Below are positions 33,546 through 44,168 of a stretch of 64,000 nt of DNA, piece after piece. Positions within the stretch are counted from its first letter, which is position 1. Each line of letters opens with the position of its first letter. The notes under the pieces were generated by a model, which saw nothing but the letters and a program-made list of their open reading frames with translations, did not search any database and was not told where the DNA came from. A program made the position numbers and the translations under genes. Source of the stretch: Puccinia triticina. Lineage: Eukaryota > Basidiomycota > Pucciniomycetes > Pucciniales > Pucciniaceae. The stretch lies in NCBI RefSeq assembly GCF_026914185.1, contig NC_070566.1, positions 3,844,001-3,908,000 on the forward strand. Direction: 5' to 3'.

Positions 33546-36080
33546 GCACGCTGCACAGCTGCAATGCCATGATTGTGACATGGTTGGGTGAAGCTGGGGG
33601 AATTGGTTGTGCCAATGTTTGACCCACCATTCCCCTTTGGGGATGTCATGGTTGCAGTGGACCCATGCTAGTCATCAAGCTGAGTGTTTAGTTAGTCCAA
33701 CTGTTTGTTGAAGCACACTTTTTTTTGGTGCATTTTGATTTAACATTGCACACTATTAACTACAAGCAACAACAATAGCCATCAGCTAATAAAGAACAGA
33801 GCCTTCAATGGCTACAAGCTATTCCAACCCTGAGTTGCAAACAAAGAGATAGTTCAGAAGAGAAGAGGAGGAAAAGATAAGGAACAGGAAAAAGGAAAAG
33901 GTAGAGCTAAAAACATGGGCATAGTATAAGCGGGCAATGATCTGTTTGGCTAGTTTTTTGTCTCCAGATAGTTGAGTAAAACTAGGTTTGTATGCAGGAA
34001 GTGTTTTGTGTTTTGCATAAAGTACAACCAAGCAGACCCCATAATCAGATTCTATAGTCAAATTTACCCCTAGTTGCTGAAGCCCCACTACACTGGAAGT
34101 TAGTACATCTGAACAACCTGTAGCACCCAGTCAACCCTCTGTCACATATCTCAAGTCACCTGTCAGCTGGATACTATAGCAGAGCCACTGTAACCTAAAA
34201 ATATAAATCAGTATCACATATGAAAGAGATATTATTACTCACTCTTACATATGTAATACCATAAAAAATAACAAAAAAATCATTAAACATGAAAGAGACA
34301 TTATTACTGTCTCTTAAATAATTATAAGTCTTAATATTATTTTATATTCTTAATCTACACCTAAATTAACCTAGGGTACTTCACTCACATGTACCCTTAA
34401 TTCTCACTCCTTCATTATGCATGTAATTACACAATTAGAATTTACAAGTTACCCCCAAGTTGAGTGAACTGTATTATTTTATCCATATGGAAATATGCTT
34501 GTAACAGTTTATGTTTAGTTTAGAAGATAGCCCAACTTATGTTGAGTTAACTCCAAACCCACCTGCTGCGCGCTACGGCCTGTGACACAAAAGTTGTGTT
34601 ACATGTCTGCCCAAATCCAGTTCATGTGGATGTGAAAAAAATATTCCAAATGCAGTAAAACCATTCAATACTTAATGCATACACAGGACAGACCAATTGG
34701 GAAGTACTGTGGCCCATTTGAACAAATATGATACATATACCAGCCCATCTACCTGGATGATGTAATCCCAGCTACTATGGCACCATCTGCCATACCAGGA
34801 TATTTAATACAGGGACCTATAAGTGGCTATTAAATATTCCCAATAGGGATTAGCTACTATGGCGCCATCAGCTCCGCGGACCGCCAGCATCCTGAACTGT
34901 AGGCACCCAAAATTGGCCAGTAGATATTCCCAAAGAAGACTAGCTTCTATGGCTCCATCAGCCAGGCTGGAAATCCGTCTGACAGCACCTCAAACAGGCT
35001 AATGAATCTGCCCAAAGAAGAATTAGCCCTTGTAGCATCAATAGCCTGTCCAAAAAGAACCCACAGTGGCCCTGTAGCTCCCCTAGGCTCCCCATTTAAG
35101 AGGCCCTCTGGCCTGCCCAAAAGGCATTTCCTCATTCTTATTTACACTATCATAATTTACCTGCCTTTTACACGTGCTCAATAGCCTCTTTCCAGTCTGG
35201 TATGCACTTTAGTAGCCCATTTTTCCACCAGAAATTACTCAGTGTCCAACCAGCCTTCAGAATAAACCTCTTCAAGTGCTTCCAGCTGCTCAGTTTCTAC
35301 CCTGAAGAACCTCAAGACTTCAAGGGCTTTTTACTAGTGAGTTAAAACCCCTTCTCTTGAGATTATCCACCATTCTTTACTAGGTTTAAACCCCACCTGT
35401 TCACAGGCTCTAGTGCGTTTCAGGTACCTAGATCCTCTGAATTTGCACAATGCCTTTGAGTGATTACAACACCCCTGATTCATCAGGCCCTACTTAAATT
35501 AATTTTATTCATATAATTACTCTATTTTTGCCCTTATTTTTACTTGCTCAAATACCTGTCCTGAGCAATTTACCCATGAAAATGCAATGCCCTGGGGTTC
35601 GGGGCATGTCAGAGCGCCATCCCAAGCCCGGACCCCCGGGGTCCAATCCCTGGGGCATGGCCTTGGGACATGGGTTTGGGTTACAGCCTTAGGTTGGTGT
35701 AGGGTCTAACCAATCATGAGGTAAATGTTTTTTCAGATATCAGCCAGCTGTGTTTGACCCTAAATGCCTTAGCAAAAGGCGTGTGTAAGGTCCAGACTTC
35801 CTTATGCATTCCGCATCAAAGCACAATACACAGATCTTCCTGCCCCCCTCCTCAAGAGATCTGGGCAAAGTTTTTTGCTTCACGTATGTTTAGTTTGGTT
35901 AATCTGTGTCTTGTGTTGGCAATTTGTGGAGCAGAACAACACGTTTCCGGATGGTAAGAAATGAGCCTATTGAATCACAACTTTCTTGTTGTTCATTGTT
36001 ACTTTCAATTGGTCCAGGATTTCATTTTTCTTTTGGACAACCTGTTCAGCACCGTCATCTTTGCTAAGGATTAGATACAG
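33546..36080. other. Gene-poor, AT-rich stretch with weak tandem repeats
   Basis: No supportable gene. 34790-35060 holds about four diverged tandem units of roughly 80-90 bp with the core TTAGCTNCTATGGCNCCATCAGC. 35170-35480 has LTR leader-like features without clear ends. 35600-35660 is a GC-rich imperfect palindrome around GGACCCCCGGGGTCC. Confidence 0.45.
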
Positions 36081-36084
36081 ACCC

Positions 36085-36175
36085 TGAAAACCCGTAGATA
36101 CCCAACCGGGTATTGGGTTGGGTATCCAATTGGGTGTACTGGCAACACAATTGGGTATCCAACTGGGTATATGAA
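36085..36175. repeat. GGGTA(T/C)CC-rich island left of hAT copy 1
   Basis: Repeated direct and inverted GGGTATCC / GGATACCC-type motifs. Similar islands rich in GGTACCC occur at 48520-48615, 49590-49625 and 60345-60440, each at an edge of one of the two hAT copies. They may be subterminal repeats of the hAT elements. Confidence 0.45.
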
Positions 36176-36235
36176 TGAGAGGCTGGAGCTTGGAAAGTTT
36201 TTCCAGCCTCTGGTGTGCCAGTCTCCTCATACACC

Positions 36236-37124
36236 ATGACACAATCAAGAAAGAGACCACGCCGCCAGACCTCAAATTCACCGACTTCCTTGCCTCCAGG
36301 ACCGTCAGATGGTCAGACCAAAGCAAATCAAACAGATGTCATTGATGCAGATATCTTGGTTGCAAATGATGATGTCACAGATACCTCAACTAGCTCTCTG
36401 AAAAAAGCCCCTTGGACCAGCCAGCCTAGTACCAGTCGGGAACTCTCTGACCCTGAAGAGATTGGTAAGCTTTCTTTTTCCTCTTAGACCTCGTTCATCT
36501 TGCTGAATTTGGCATCTGATATGTTTCCTGAAAGCTTGAGCTCAGAAAATTGCCACAATGGCAATCAGTGCCGCCTATTCCAGCTACCACCAACCAGAAC
36601 TATCAACACATCTTGAAAAAAAGGGACGGCGCATGATTACGTATCCATGCAAGACGTTGGCCGTCCAGAGACCCTTTCTCAATTTTCTGGACTGACCTTT
36701 ATTCCGGTTTCAGATGCAGCACAAAGATACACCGGCCCACGTATGACTTGTCATGTAGTAAATTGCTGAAACATGCCAATGGATGTCTCAAGAAGCTGCG
36801 TGAATCAACTAGCAATCAGAATCTGGCCGGTCTTGGTGGTTGTGGAGGGGATATTGATTCGGAAGAGGTGAGTGACCAACATGTCTCTCTCTCTGTTTTT
36901 TCTGGTTACAAAATCTGAGTGCCTGCCTATTGTTTCTTGAGGTAAACCAACTGTGCGCTATCTGGTGCACAGAGGCTGCACAACCCTTTGCTGCTTTGGC
37001 GGAAAAGGCCCACAAATCTATTCTCCATCCAAAATTTGTTAAGCACATGCCGTCAGCAAAGGTATTTTTGAGATCAATTCATATGATCTATACTTCTGTT
37101 CAAGACAGTTACCGGGATAATTTA
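36236..37124 (+). pseudogene. hAT transposase copy 1, 5' part (BED finger)
   Basis: Exon 1 36236-36464 (Ser/Thr-rich leader, GTAAGC donor). Exon 2 from 36546 reads AAYSSYHQPELSTHLEKKG, then RRMITYPCKT. Exon 3 near 36720-36867 reads KIHRPTYDLSCSKLLKHANG, completing a C-x-C ... H-x-C BED-type zinc finger. Exon 4 from 36942 reads QLCAIWCTEAAQPFAALAEK, then ILHPKFVKHMPSAK ... VQDSYRDNL, typical of rust hAT transposases. The reading frame runs straight into a MULE insertion, whose 8-bp duplication (37117-37124) is part of the codons for DNL. The catalytic middle is absent. The tail is at 48143-48331. Confidence 0.8.
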
Positions 37125-37219
37125 GGGCCAGCCTAAAGGCACGCCAAAAAATTCCCCAGCGCACGCCAAAAAGGTGTGCATCCAAGGTACACGCCAGGTT
37201 TGGATGGCGTGGCTGCCAG

Positions 37220-37431
37220 TGTTACGAGCCGCGCCCGCGCGCCATAGCCTATCCCTAGACATGTCTTGTAGCTACACATACATGTCACAGCTCCTCATCA
37301 TAAAGAGGAGCCGGGGGGAGATCTCTATACTCTCCCCATCTAGCAATTTATCTCATAGCTAGAAACCCAGACTGAAGACCCAGAACCCGTCTCCTTCCCC
37401 CCCCCCCCCCCCCCAGAACCTGACCCTTACA
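37220..37431 (+). repeat. 5' LTR of the Ty3 element (212 bp)
   Basis: Identical by eye to the 3' LTR except for a longer poly-C run near position 37397-37414 (three bases). Confidence 0.95.
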
Positions 37432-37596
37432 TATTGCTAGATCACCATACGGGGAACGAGGCCAGAACCAAACACCAGAACAGAACCAGAACACCAACAG
37501 AACCGGGCAAACGAACCAGAACACTGAACTACAAACTGACACAGAAACAAAGACCGAACAGATCGACAACAGAAAACCCCACATCCTTACACTGAC

Positions 37597-38597
37597 ATGG
37601 CCGACGAAATGGCGGCACTCCGAGCCCGGCTGGACGAATTGTCGACAACAATTCAGGAAGAACGCGGCCTTCGTCAACAAGATGAGGCAGAATTGGCAGC
37701 GGCTTGAGCTGGAATGGTCGCCCCGGTCGTTGTTCCAGTGATCCATGAACAACCCGCTAATCAGAACCCGGTCGAAGTCCCGGCGAAAGGACCGAAGATA
37801 GGCGTTCCGGATAAGTTTGATGGCACGAGGGGCGCCAAGGCCGAGGTCTACGTGACTCAGATCGGCCTCTATGTCATATCCAACCCTCGCTTGTTCCCGG
37901 ACGACCGCAGCAAGGTTATCTTTTCCATCTCCTACTTGACCGGCCAAGCTAGCACCTGGCGCAACCCTACACGGCAAAGTTATTCGCGGGTCAGCCAATC
38001 TCGTACGTCGAATTCTCCACCGCCTTTCAAATGATGTACTACGACACCGAACGACGACCACGCGCGGAGAAGGCGCTTCGCCAGCTCAAACAGACCAAAT
38101 CGGTTGCCCACTACACCTTCCAGTTCAACCAGTATGCCCCGGATACAGGATGGGAGACCGCGACCCTCATGAGCCAATACCAGCAAGGACTCAAGAAGGA
38201 TGTTCGGCTCGCCTTAGTTATCGCGAGGGCCCAATTCACGGCGCTCTCCGACCTCGCCAACCTCGCATTGAAGATCGACAACGAAATCAACGGCACTGAT
38301 TCCGCTCCCATCGACGCTACCCCCACGCCGGACCCAAATGCCATGGACCTCTCGGCGATGAAAGGACACCTGTCAGTCAAGGAGAAGACTGACATGATGA
38401 GAGCGGGATTGTGTTTTCGATGCGGCGACCAAGGCCACATCGCGAGGGAGTGCCCGTCGAGACCAAAGGGGAAAGGCAAGGCAGCGGCCAGGATTGCGGA
38501 GTTGGAGGACGAAGTACAACGATTATCGGAGAAAGGGAGGACGACCGAGGAGGTGGGGAGGGCGGAGGGATCAAAAAATGGCGACGCTCGGGTGTGA
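37597..38597 (+). pseudogene. Ty3 gag with nonsense codon and frameshift
   Basis: Structural nucleocapsid polyprotein of the retrotransposon. The start MADEMAALRARLDELSTTIQ is a coiled coil. The capsid-like part has PDKFDGTRGAKAE, VTQIGLYVISNPRLFP, then VEFSTAFQMMYYDTERRPRA. The nucleocapsid has one CCHC knuckle, CFRCGDQGHIARECP (C-x2-C-x4-H-x4-C), followed by a basic tail and a coiled coil. Lesions: an in-frame TGA at 37705-37707 and a one-base frame change near 37964-37970. The C-terminal frame (38031-38597) is the same as pol, separated from it by stops. Confidence 0.9.
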
Positions 38598-38670
38598 AGG
38601 TTGTGCCTCCCCCGAGCGGTAGGGTGGATGTAGTTTCTCAGATTGGAGCTTGTAGATTTGTAGTGCCCTG

Positions 38671-41600
38671 CAATCAATCCAAGGCTTTTTGTATGCCTCT
38701 CCTTTCTTCCTCTACACCATCCCAGTGCCACAACCGCCCCACACGCTACATTTCTTATTGACTCAGGAGCCACTCACGATGTCTTGAGTGAATCATTCAC
38801 CAAGAGGCTGGGCCTCACCACTAGACCCGCAGGGATTGAGCGGACTATCACCGGATTCGACGGGTCCCAAAGTCTTTCATCCCGCGAAATAGACCTAATT
38901 CTCGACAATGACCCGACGCATTCAACTTTCATAGTAACCAGACTCAAAGACTCCTATGACGGCATCCTCGGCATGCCGTGGATCAAGAAGCATGGACACC
39001 TTATCGACTGGCGTGGACGCCGGTTCCGGACGGATTCATCAGGGGTTGCCACCGCTGACGCGGTGTCGTCTTGTCCGAAAAAATCCTCGCAGGACGGGGA
39101 GGAGCCTGTAGCGGGGAAAGCGAGGACAATTGACGAGGGGGTGCACACTTGTAGTGTGATAACGCCCCCGCAATGTGAGCCCGATTTCCATTCTCTTTCA
39201 TCAGATGTGGTAGGGACAACTGGCAAACAGGATCTCCTTTTAGAACTACCACAACCAGACCACCTGGATCGCACCGCGGGCGCCACACTAGGCTCAGTGG
39301 AAGACAGCATCGCAACCGCACAGGTTTCTTCTACACCGCCAAACACCTCAAGAGACGGGGAGGAGCCCGTGAGGTCCGCTAGGTTAAATGACGAGGGGGT
39401 GCACGTTTCGTGCGTGATTACACCCCCGCAATGTGAGTCCACTATCCCTCATTACCCACTGTACCAATTAGGAACAACTGGCAAGCGGGTACACTTTCTA
39501 GGATTCTCACAGACAAACAGCGGAGCGGCGCCGGATGTATGGGCGGCCAAGGCTTTGTGGTCCACATCGGCTCGATTAGCGGCAGAGGCGAAATCCTCGA
39601 CACCAGCATTGACGGCAGAAGAGCTAGTGCCAAAATGCTACCACAGCTACTTGCATATGTTTTGCAAGTCGAATGCTCTGCGGCTACCCCCCCGTCGAAA
39701 GTATGATTTCAGAGTAGAGTTACTTCCAGGAACGCTCCCACAGACCAGCAGAATCATCCCCCTATCCCCAGCCGAGAATGAAGCACTCGACACACTCATT
39801 AAAGAAGGCTTGGAAAGCGGCACCATAAGACGGACAACTTCCCCTTGGGCGGCACCGGTACTATTCACTGGGAAGAAAGATGGCAACCTAAGGCCATGTT
39901 TCGACTACCGCAAATTAAATGCAGTGACAGTCAAAAACAAGTATCCACTACCTCTTACAATGGACCTTGTGGATAGTTTGCTCGACGCTGACAAGTTCAC
40001 TAAGCTAGACCTACGCAACGCTTACGGTAATCTACGGGTGGCAGAAGGCAACAAAGAAAAATTAGCGTTTGTTTGCCGGGCCGGACAATTCGCGCCGTTG
40101 ACAATGCCATTCGGGCCCACAGGGGCGCCGGGCTTCTTTCAGTTCTTCATGCAAGATATTCTATTGGGAAGGATTGGGAAGGACGTTGCGGCGTACTTGG
40201 ACGAAATCATGATCTACACCCAGAAGGGCGTGGAGCATGAGGCAGCGGTTAGTAGTGTCTTAGATACTCTCAGCAAACATCAACTTTGGCTCAAACCAGA
40301 AAAGTGTGAATTCTCGCGCTCGGAGGTCGAGTATTTAGGCCTACTGATATCATGCAACCGAGTGCGCATGGACCCGGCAAAAGTGACTGTGGTGTCCGAA
40401 TGGCCAGCCCCAGTGACAGTGACCGAATTGCAAAGGTTTATAGGATTTGCCAACTTCTACCAACGTTTCATAGGCGATTTCTCCAAGATCACCAGGCCTC
40501 TGCATGATTTAACACGCGCGGACATACAATTCTTGTGGGACGGACGGTGCCAGGAGGCGTTTGAGACGTTGAAAACCGCTTTTACCACGGCGCCAATCTT
40601 GAAAATAGCCGACCCATACAAACCATTCCTGCTGGAGTGCGATTGCTCCGATTTTGCACTAGGAGCAGTACTATCGCAAGTCTGTGATAAGGACAATGAA
40701 TTGCATCCCGTAGCGTACCTCTCTCGGTCCCTCATACAAGCTGAAAGGAACTACGAAATGTTTGATAAAGAACTTTTGGCTATTGTGGCGGCGTTTAAGG
40801 AGTGGCGACACTACTTAGAGGGAAATCCAAATCGACTGAAAGCTATCGTGTACACGGATCACCGAAATTTAGAAAGCTTTATGACGACTAAAAGCCTCAC
40901 TCGCCGCCAGGTCCGATGGGCAGAAACATTGGGCAACTTCGACTTCAAGATCGTTTTTCGACCAGGACGCCAAAGTGCTAAGCCTGACGCACTATCGAGA
41001 CGCCCGGACCTAGCCCCTACGGGGGAGGAGAAGCTCACATTTGGCCAATTGTTGAAGCCAGAAAACATCACTCCGGAGACGTTCACTGCAATAGCAGAGA
41101 TGGGGCCCGACTACGTCGAGGTGGACGACTGCTTCATTGACGACTCAATTGACCTCCAAGACGCGGACCGGTGGTTCGAAGTGGATGTAATGGGGGTCAC
41201 GCATGAGGAGGACAACAGAGAATTAATTCCAACGGACGTAGAGTTGATAAATTCCATCCGCAAAGCCACTCTAAAAGACCAAAGACTAATTCAGTTGATT
41301 GGACAGTGTCAGGACACATCGGGTGGGACAGAGGAGTGGTGCTTCAAGGACGGCGTACTCTACCGGAGAGGTCTGATAGAAGTCCCGGCAGACGAGACAA
41401 TCAGGACTGCAATCGTGCAGAGCCGTCATGACTGTCGTACGGCGGGGCATCCGGGGAGAGCCAGGACACTGGCGTTGGTACGGCGATGTTTCAATTGGCC
41501 GTCACAGAAGAAGTTTGTCAACCGGTATGTTGACGGATGCGAATCGTGCCAACGAGTCAAGTCGTCGACACAGAAACCTTTTGGAACGCTAGAGCCGCTA

Positions 41601-42713
41601 CCGATACCAGCGGGCCCTTGGACGGACATATCCTATGATCTCATTACCGACTTACCTGAATCTAACGGCAGCAACAGTATACTCACAGTTGTGGACCGTC
41701 TCACAAAAATGGCCCATTTTATACCTTGTAAGAAGTCCACGACTGCCGATGATTTAGCCGATCTTATGCTCCGGTATGTTTGGAAACTCCATGGAACACC
41801 AAAGTCTATAGTGTCCGACAGGGGAAGCGTTTTTGTATCTCAAATCACCAAGGAGCTCAGTCAGAGATTAGGCATCCGACTACAGCCTTCGACAGCTTAT
41901 CACCCTCGAACGGACGGCCAATCAGAAATTGCCAACAAATCTGTTGAAACATACTTGAGGCACTTTATCGGCTACCATCAAGACGATTGGGAACCGTTGC
42001 TTGCGTTGGCCGAATTCTCTCACAATAACAACAGACACGCATCAACGGGAATTTCTCCCTTTAAGGCAAATTACGGCTTTGATGTGACAATATAAGGAGG
42101 GATACCGTCTTCTGAACAGTGTTTACCGTCAGTGGAAAGAAGGCTCAAGACGTTGGCAACGGTACAAGAGGAGTTAACCGCATCATTGGAGGAAGCACAA
42201 CAATCAATGAAAAAACAATTCGACCGGAATGTCAGATCAACTCCAGAGTGGAATGTGGGCGACTACGTGTGGCTCAATAGCAAAAATATCTCGACTACAA
42301 GGCCAAGTCCCAAACTAGGGCACCGGTGGCTAGGCCCATTCCCTATTTGCGCTAAAATCTCGCAGTCAGTGTATAAGCTGACGCTTCCCCTCTCTAGGAA
42401 AGGGATACACCCAACATTTCTTGTTTCAGTGCTCAAAAAACACCTTCAGGACACCATTAAGGGGCGCACCAGGGAGGAGCCGGAACCGGTAGTGATCAAG
42501 GGCGAAGAGGAGTGGGAGGTGGTGGAAATTTTGGATTGCCGGAGAAAGAGAGGGAAACAGGAATATCTGATTGCGTGGAAAGGATATGGGCCGCAGGACA
42601 ACTCATGGGAACCAGCAGTCAACCTCACTCACTGTCAACAGCTACTCAAGGATTTCGACATCAAATTCCCAGAGGCGGAGAAGAGGCACACCAGGTCAAG
42701 GAGATTCAGATGA
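38671..42713 (+). pseudogene. Ty3 pol (PR-RT-RH-IN-chromodomain) with nonsense codon
   Basis: One frame runs from after a TAG near 38670 to TGA at 42713, interrupted once by TAA at 42093-42095. The aspartic protease active site is FLIDSGATHDVL (38750-38785). RT has FTKLDLRNAYGNLRVAEG and LTMPFGPTGAPGFFQFF, but the catalytic box reads AYLDEIMIY, with Glu (GAA, 40203-40205) where YLDD is expected. RNase H has FLLECDCSDFALGAVLSQ and YTDHRNLESF. Integrase has an HHCC-type zinc region (AGHPGRARTL ... CESCQRV) and acidic residues in ISYDLITDLP, VSDRGSVF and GQSEIANKSVE. A C-terminal chromodomain, WEVVEILDCRRKRGKQEYL then AWKGYGPQDNSWEP, classifies it as a chromovirus. The chromodomain would target integration to chromatin. 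Confidence 0.95.
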
Positions 42714-42801
42714 GGGTTAAGCTTTTTCCCCACGGGGTTTTTTAATGCTGCCCGGGGACGAGGACGCAGAGCCGGGGGCTTGGGCGTTAAAGGCGGGATA
42801 A

Positions 42802-43010
42802 TGTTACGAGCCGCGCCCGCGCGCCATAGCCTATCCCTAGACATGTCTTGTAGCTACACATACATGTCACAGCTCCTCATCATAAAGAGGAGCCGGGGGG
42901 AGATCTCTATACTCTCCCCATCTAGCAATTTATCTCATAGCTAGAAACCCAGACTGAAGACCCAGAACCCGTCTCCTTCCCCCCCCCCCCCCCAGAACCT
43001 GACCCTTACA
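42802..43010 (+). repeat. 3' LTR of the Ty3 element (209 bp)
   Basis: Starts TGTTACGAGCC and ends CCTTACA. Same sequence as the 5' LTR apart from a shorter C run. Confidence 0.95.
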
Positions 43011-43291
43011 GCCAGTCACGCCAAAATGCATGGCGTGTGAACTCCGCTTGTCCAATAATATTGGCGTGCTCATCACAGTACTCCAAAATATGCTTTTTAG
43101 AAGGCGTGCTCAGGTTGATTACTCCACAGAATTGGCGTGTACTATGTGTGCACGCCAGACCTGACGAGCTTCTCCCGGGCACTCCGTTCTATTTTGGCGT
43201 ACTCAAACATAAACGCCAAGCTGAAGATCACAGATCTTGTTCAAGTCCATCAAACCCACGCACCCTCAAGACAAAACAGCACCATCCACAA

Positions 43292-44164
43292 TGTGAGCCT
43301 GAGCCTCTATAGTGGCTACAGGACACAAGAAAAGGGGGGACACTGGTTGTTTTTCTTGGGATAAAGAACTACAAACAGTGAGAGAGAGAGAAAGAGAAAG
43401 AAAGAGAAAAAGGAAAGAGAAATATATGATCTGGAGGGGGTCTATCTACTCCTTATAGGAGGATCCTCAAAAGTCAACTTGAATCACCTGGAAAAGTGAT
43501 AAGGACAGCTGTGCCAGACCAACAGGGGCTACAGCCTCCGCGCGCACCAAGGAGACGGTGGGGGGACACAGAATAGTAATACTAATCTGCTCTGATTTTT
43601 AGACTGAGTCTAGGATTAACAGAGTAACCTGTGATCTTGAGCAGAGTTGAAGTGAAAGCAAGACAGAGGAGCAATCAAGAGACACAGAGAATCACTCTGG
43701 ATAATCAAGGTTCAAAGGAAGAGTATACTTACTGTCAATAACCTAGGCGCCTGTGACGGTAGGTGTACTGGGAGCGTGGTATCCTCTTGTAGGGTGATCC
43801 TGGGTTATCTACGGCGTGGTTCTGGGTGGTCTGAAGTCTGTAGATCCTCCTCAGGCAAGGGGGATCCTGACTTCGAAAATTTTCACAGTTTGCTTATGTA
43901 ATTACATATGTACATGTGGTTTGGCGCGCCTGGTAGCGCTGACACGTCACAACTGTGCATGCGCGCCACAACTCAAGAACTCAGGGAAGGGGTAGAGTTA
44001 CAAAGAATCTTTAAGTTGTAACTAGGGTTAAAATTGCATGAGGAAACAGAATATGAAGTCAAAACAAAGATATCTCTTAAGATGGAAAAGATATAAAGCA
44101 ATTCATATGTAAAAGTAGATAAAAGGCAGACTTTAGGTCAGCTGTGATGACTCTAAGGCTGACA
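43292..44164. mobile_element. Solo LTR inserted at the MULE transposase start codon
   Basis: 873 bp starting TGTGAGCCT and ending AGGCTGACA (imperfect inverted termini), flanked by CACAA at 43287-43291 and 44165-44169. No internal coding region. Same family as 18880-19445. The right-hand copy of the duplication ends with the A of the MULE ATG (44169), so the insertion separated the start codon from its original upstream region. A 40-bp GA-rich tract lies at 43379-43422. Confidence 0.85.
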
Positions 44165-44168
44165 CACA

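Larger units (their letters stand above)
37220..43010 (+). mobile_element. Ty3/gypsy chromovirus-type LTR retrotransposon
   Basis: 5,791 bp, inserted in the left subterminal region of the MULE. LTRs are TGTTACGAG ... CCTTACA, flanked by GCCAG (37215-37219 and 43011-43015). A purine-rich AAAGGCGGGATAA just before the 3' LTR is the probable polypurine tract. Coding order is gag, protease, reverse transcriptase, RNase H, integrase, chromodomain. LTR near-identity implies a recent insertion, yet both gag and pol carry disabling lesions. Confidence 0.96.
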
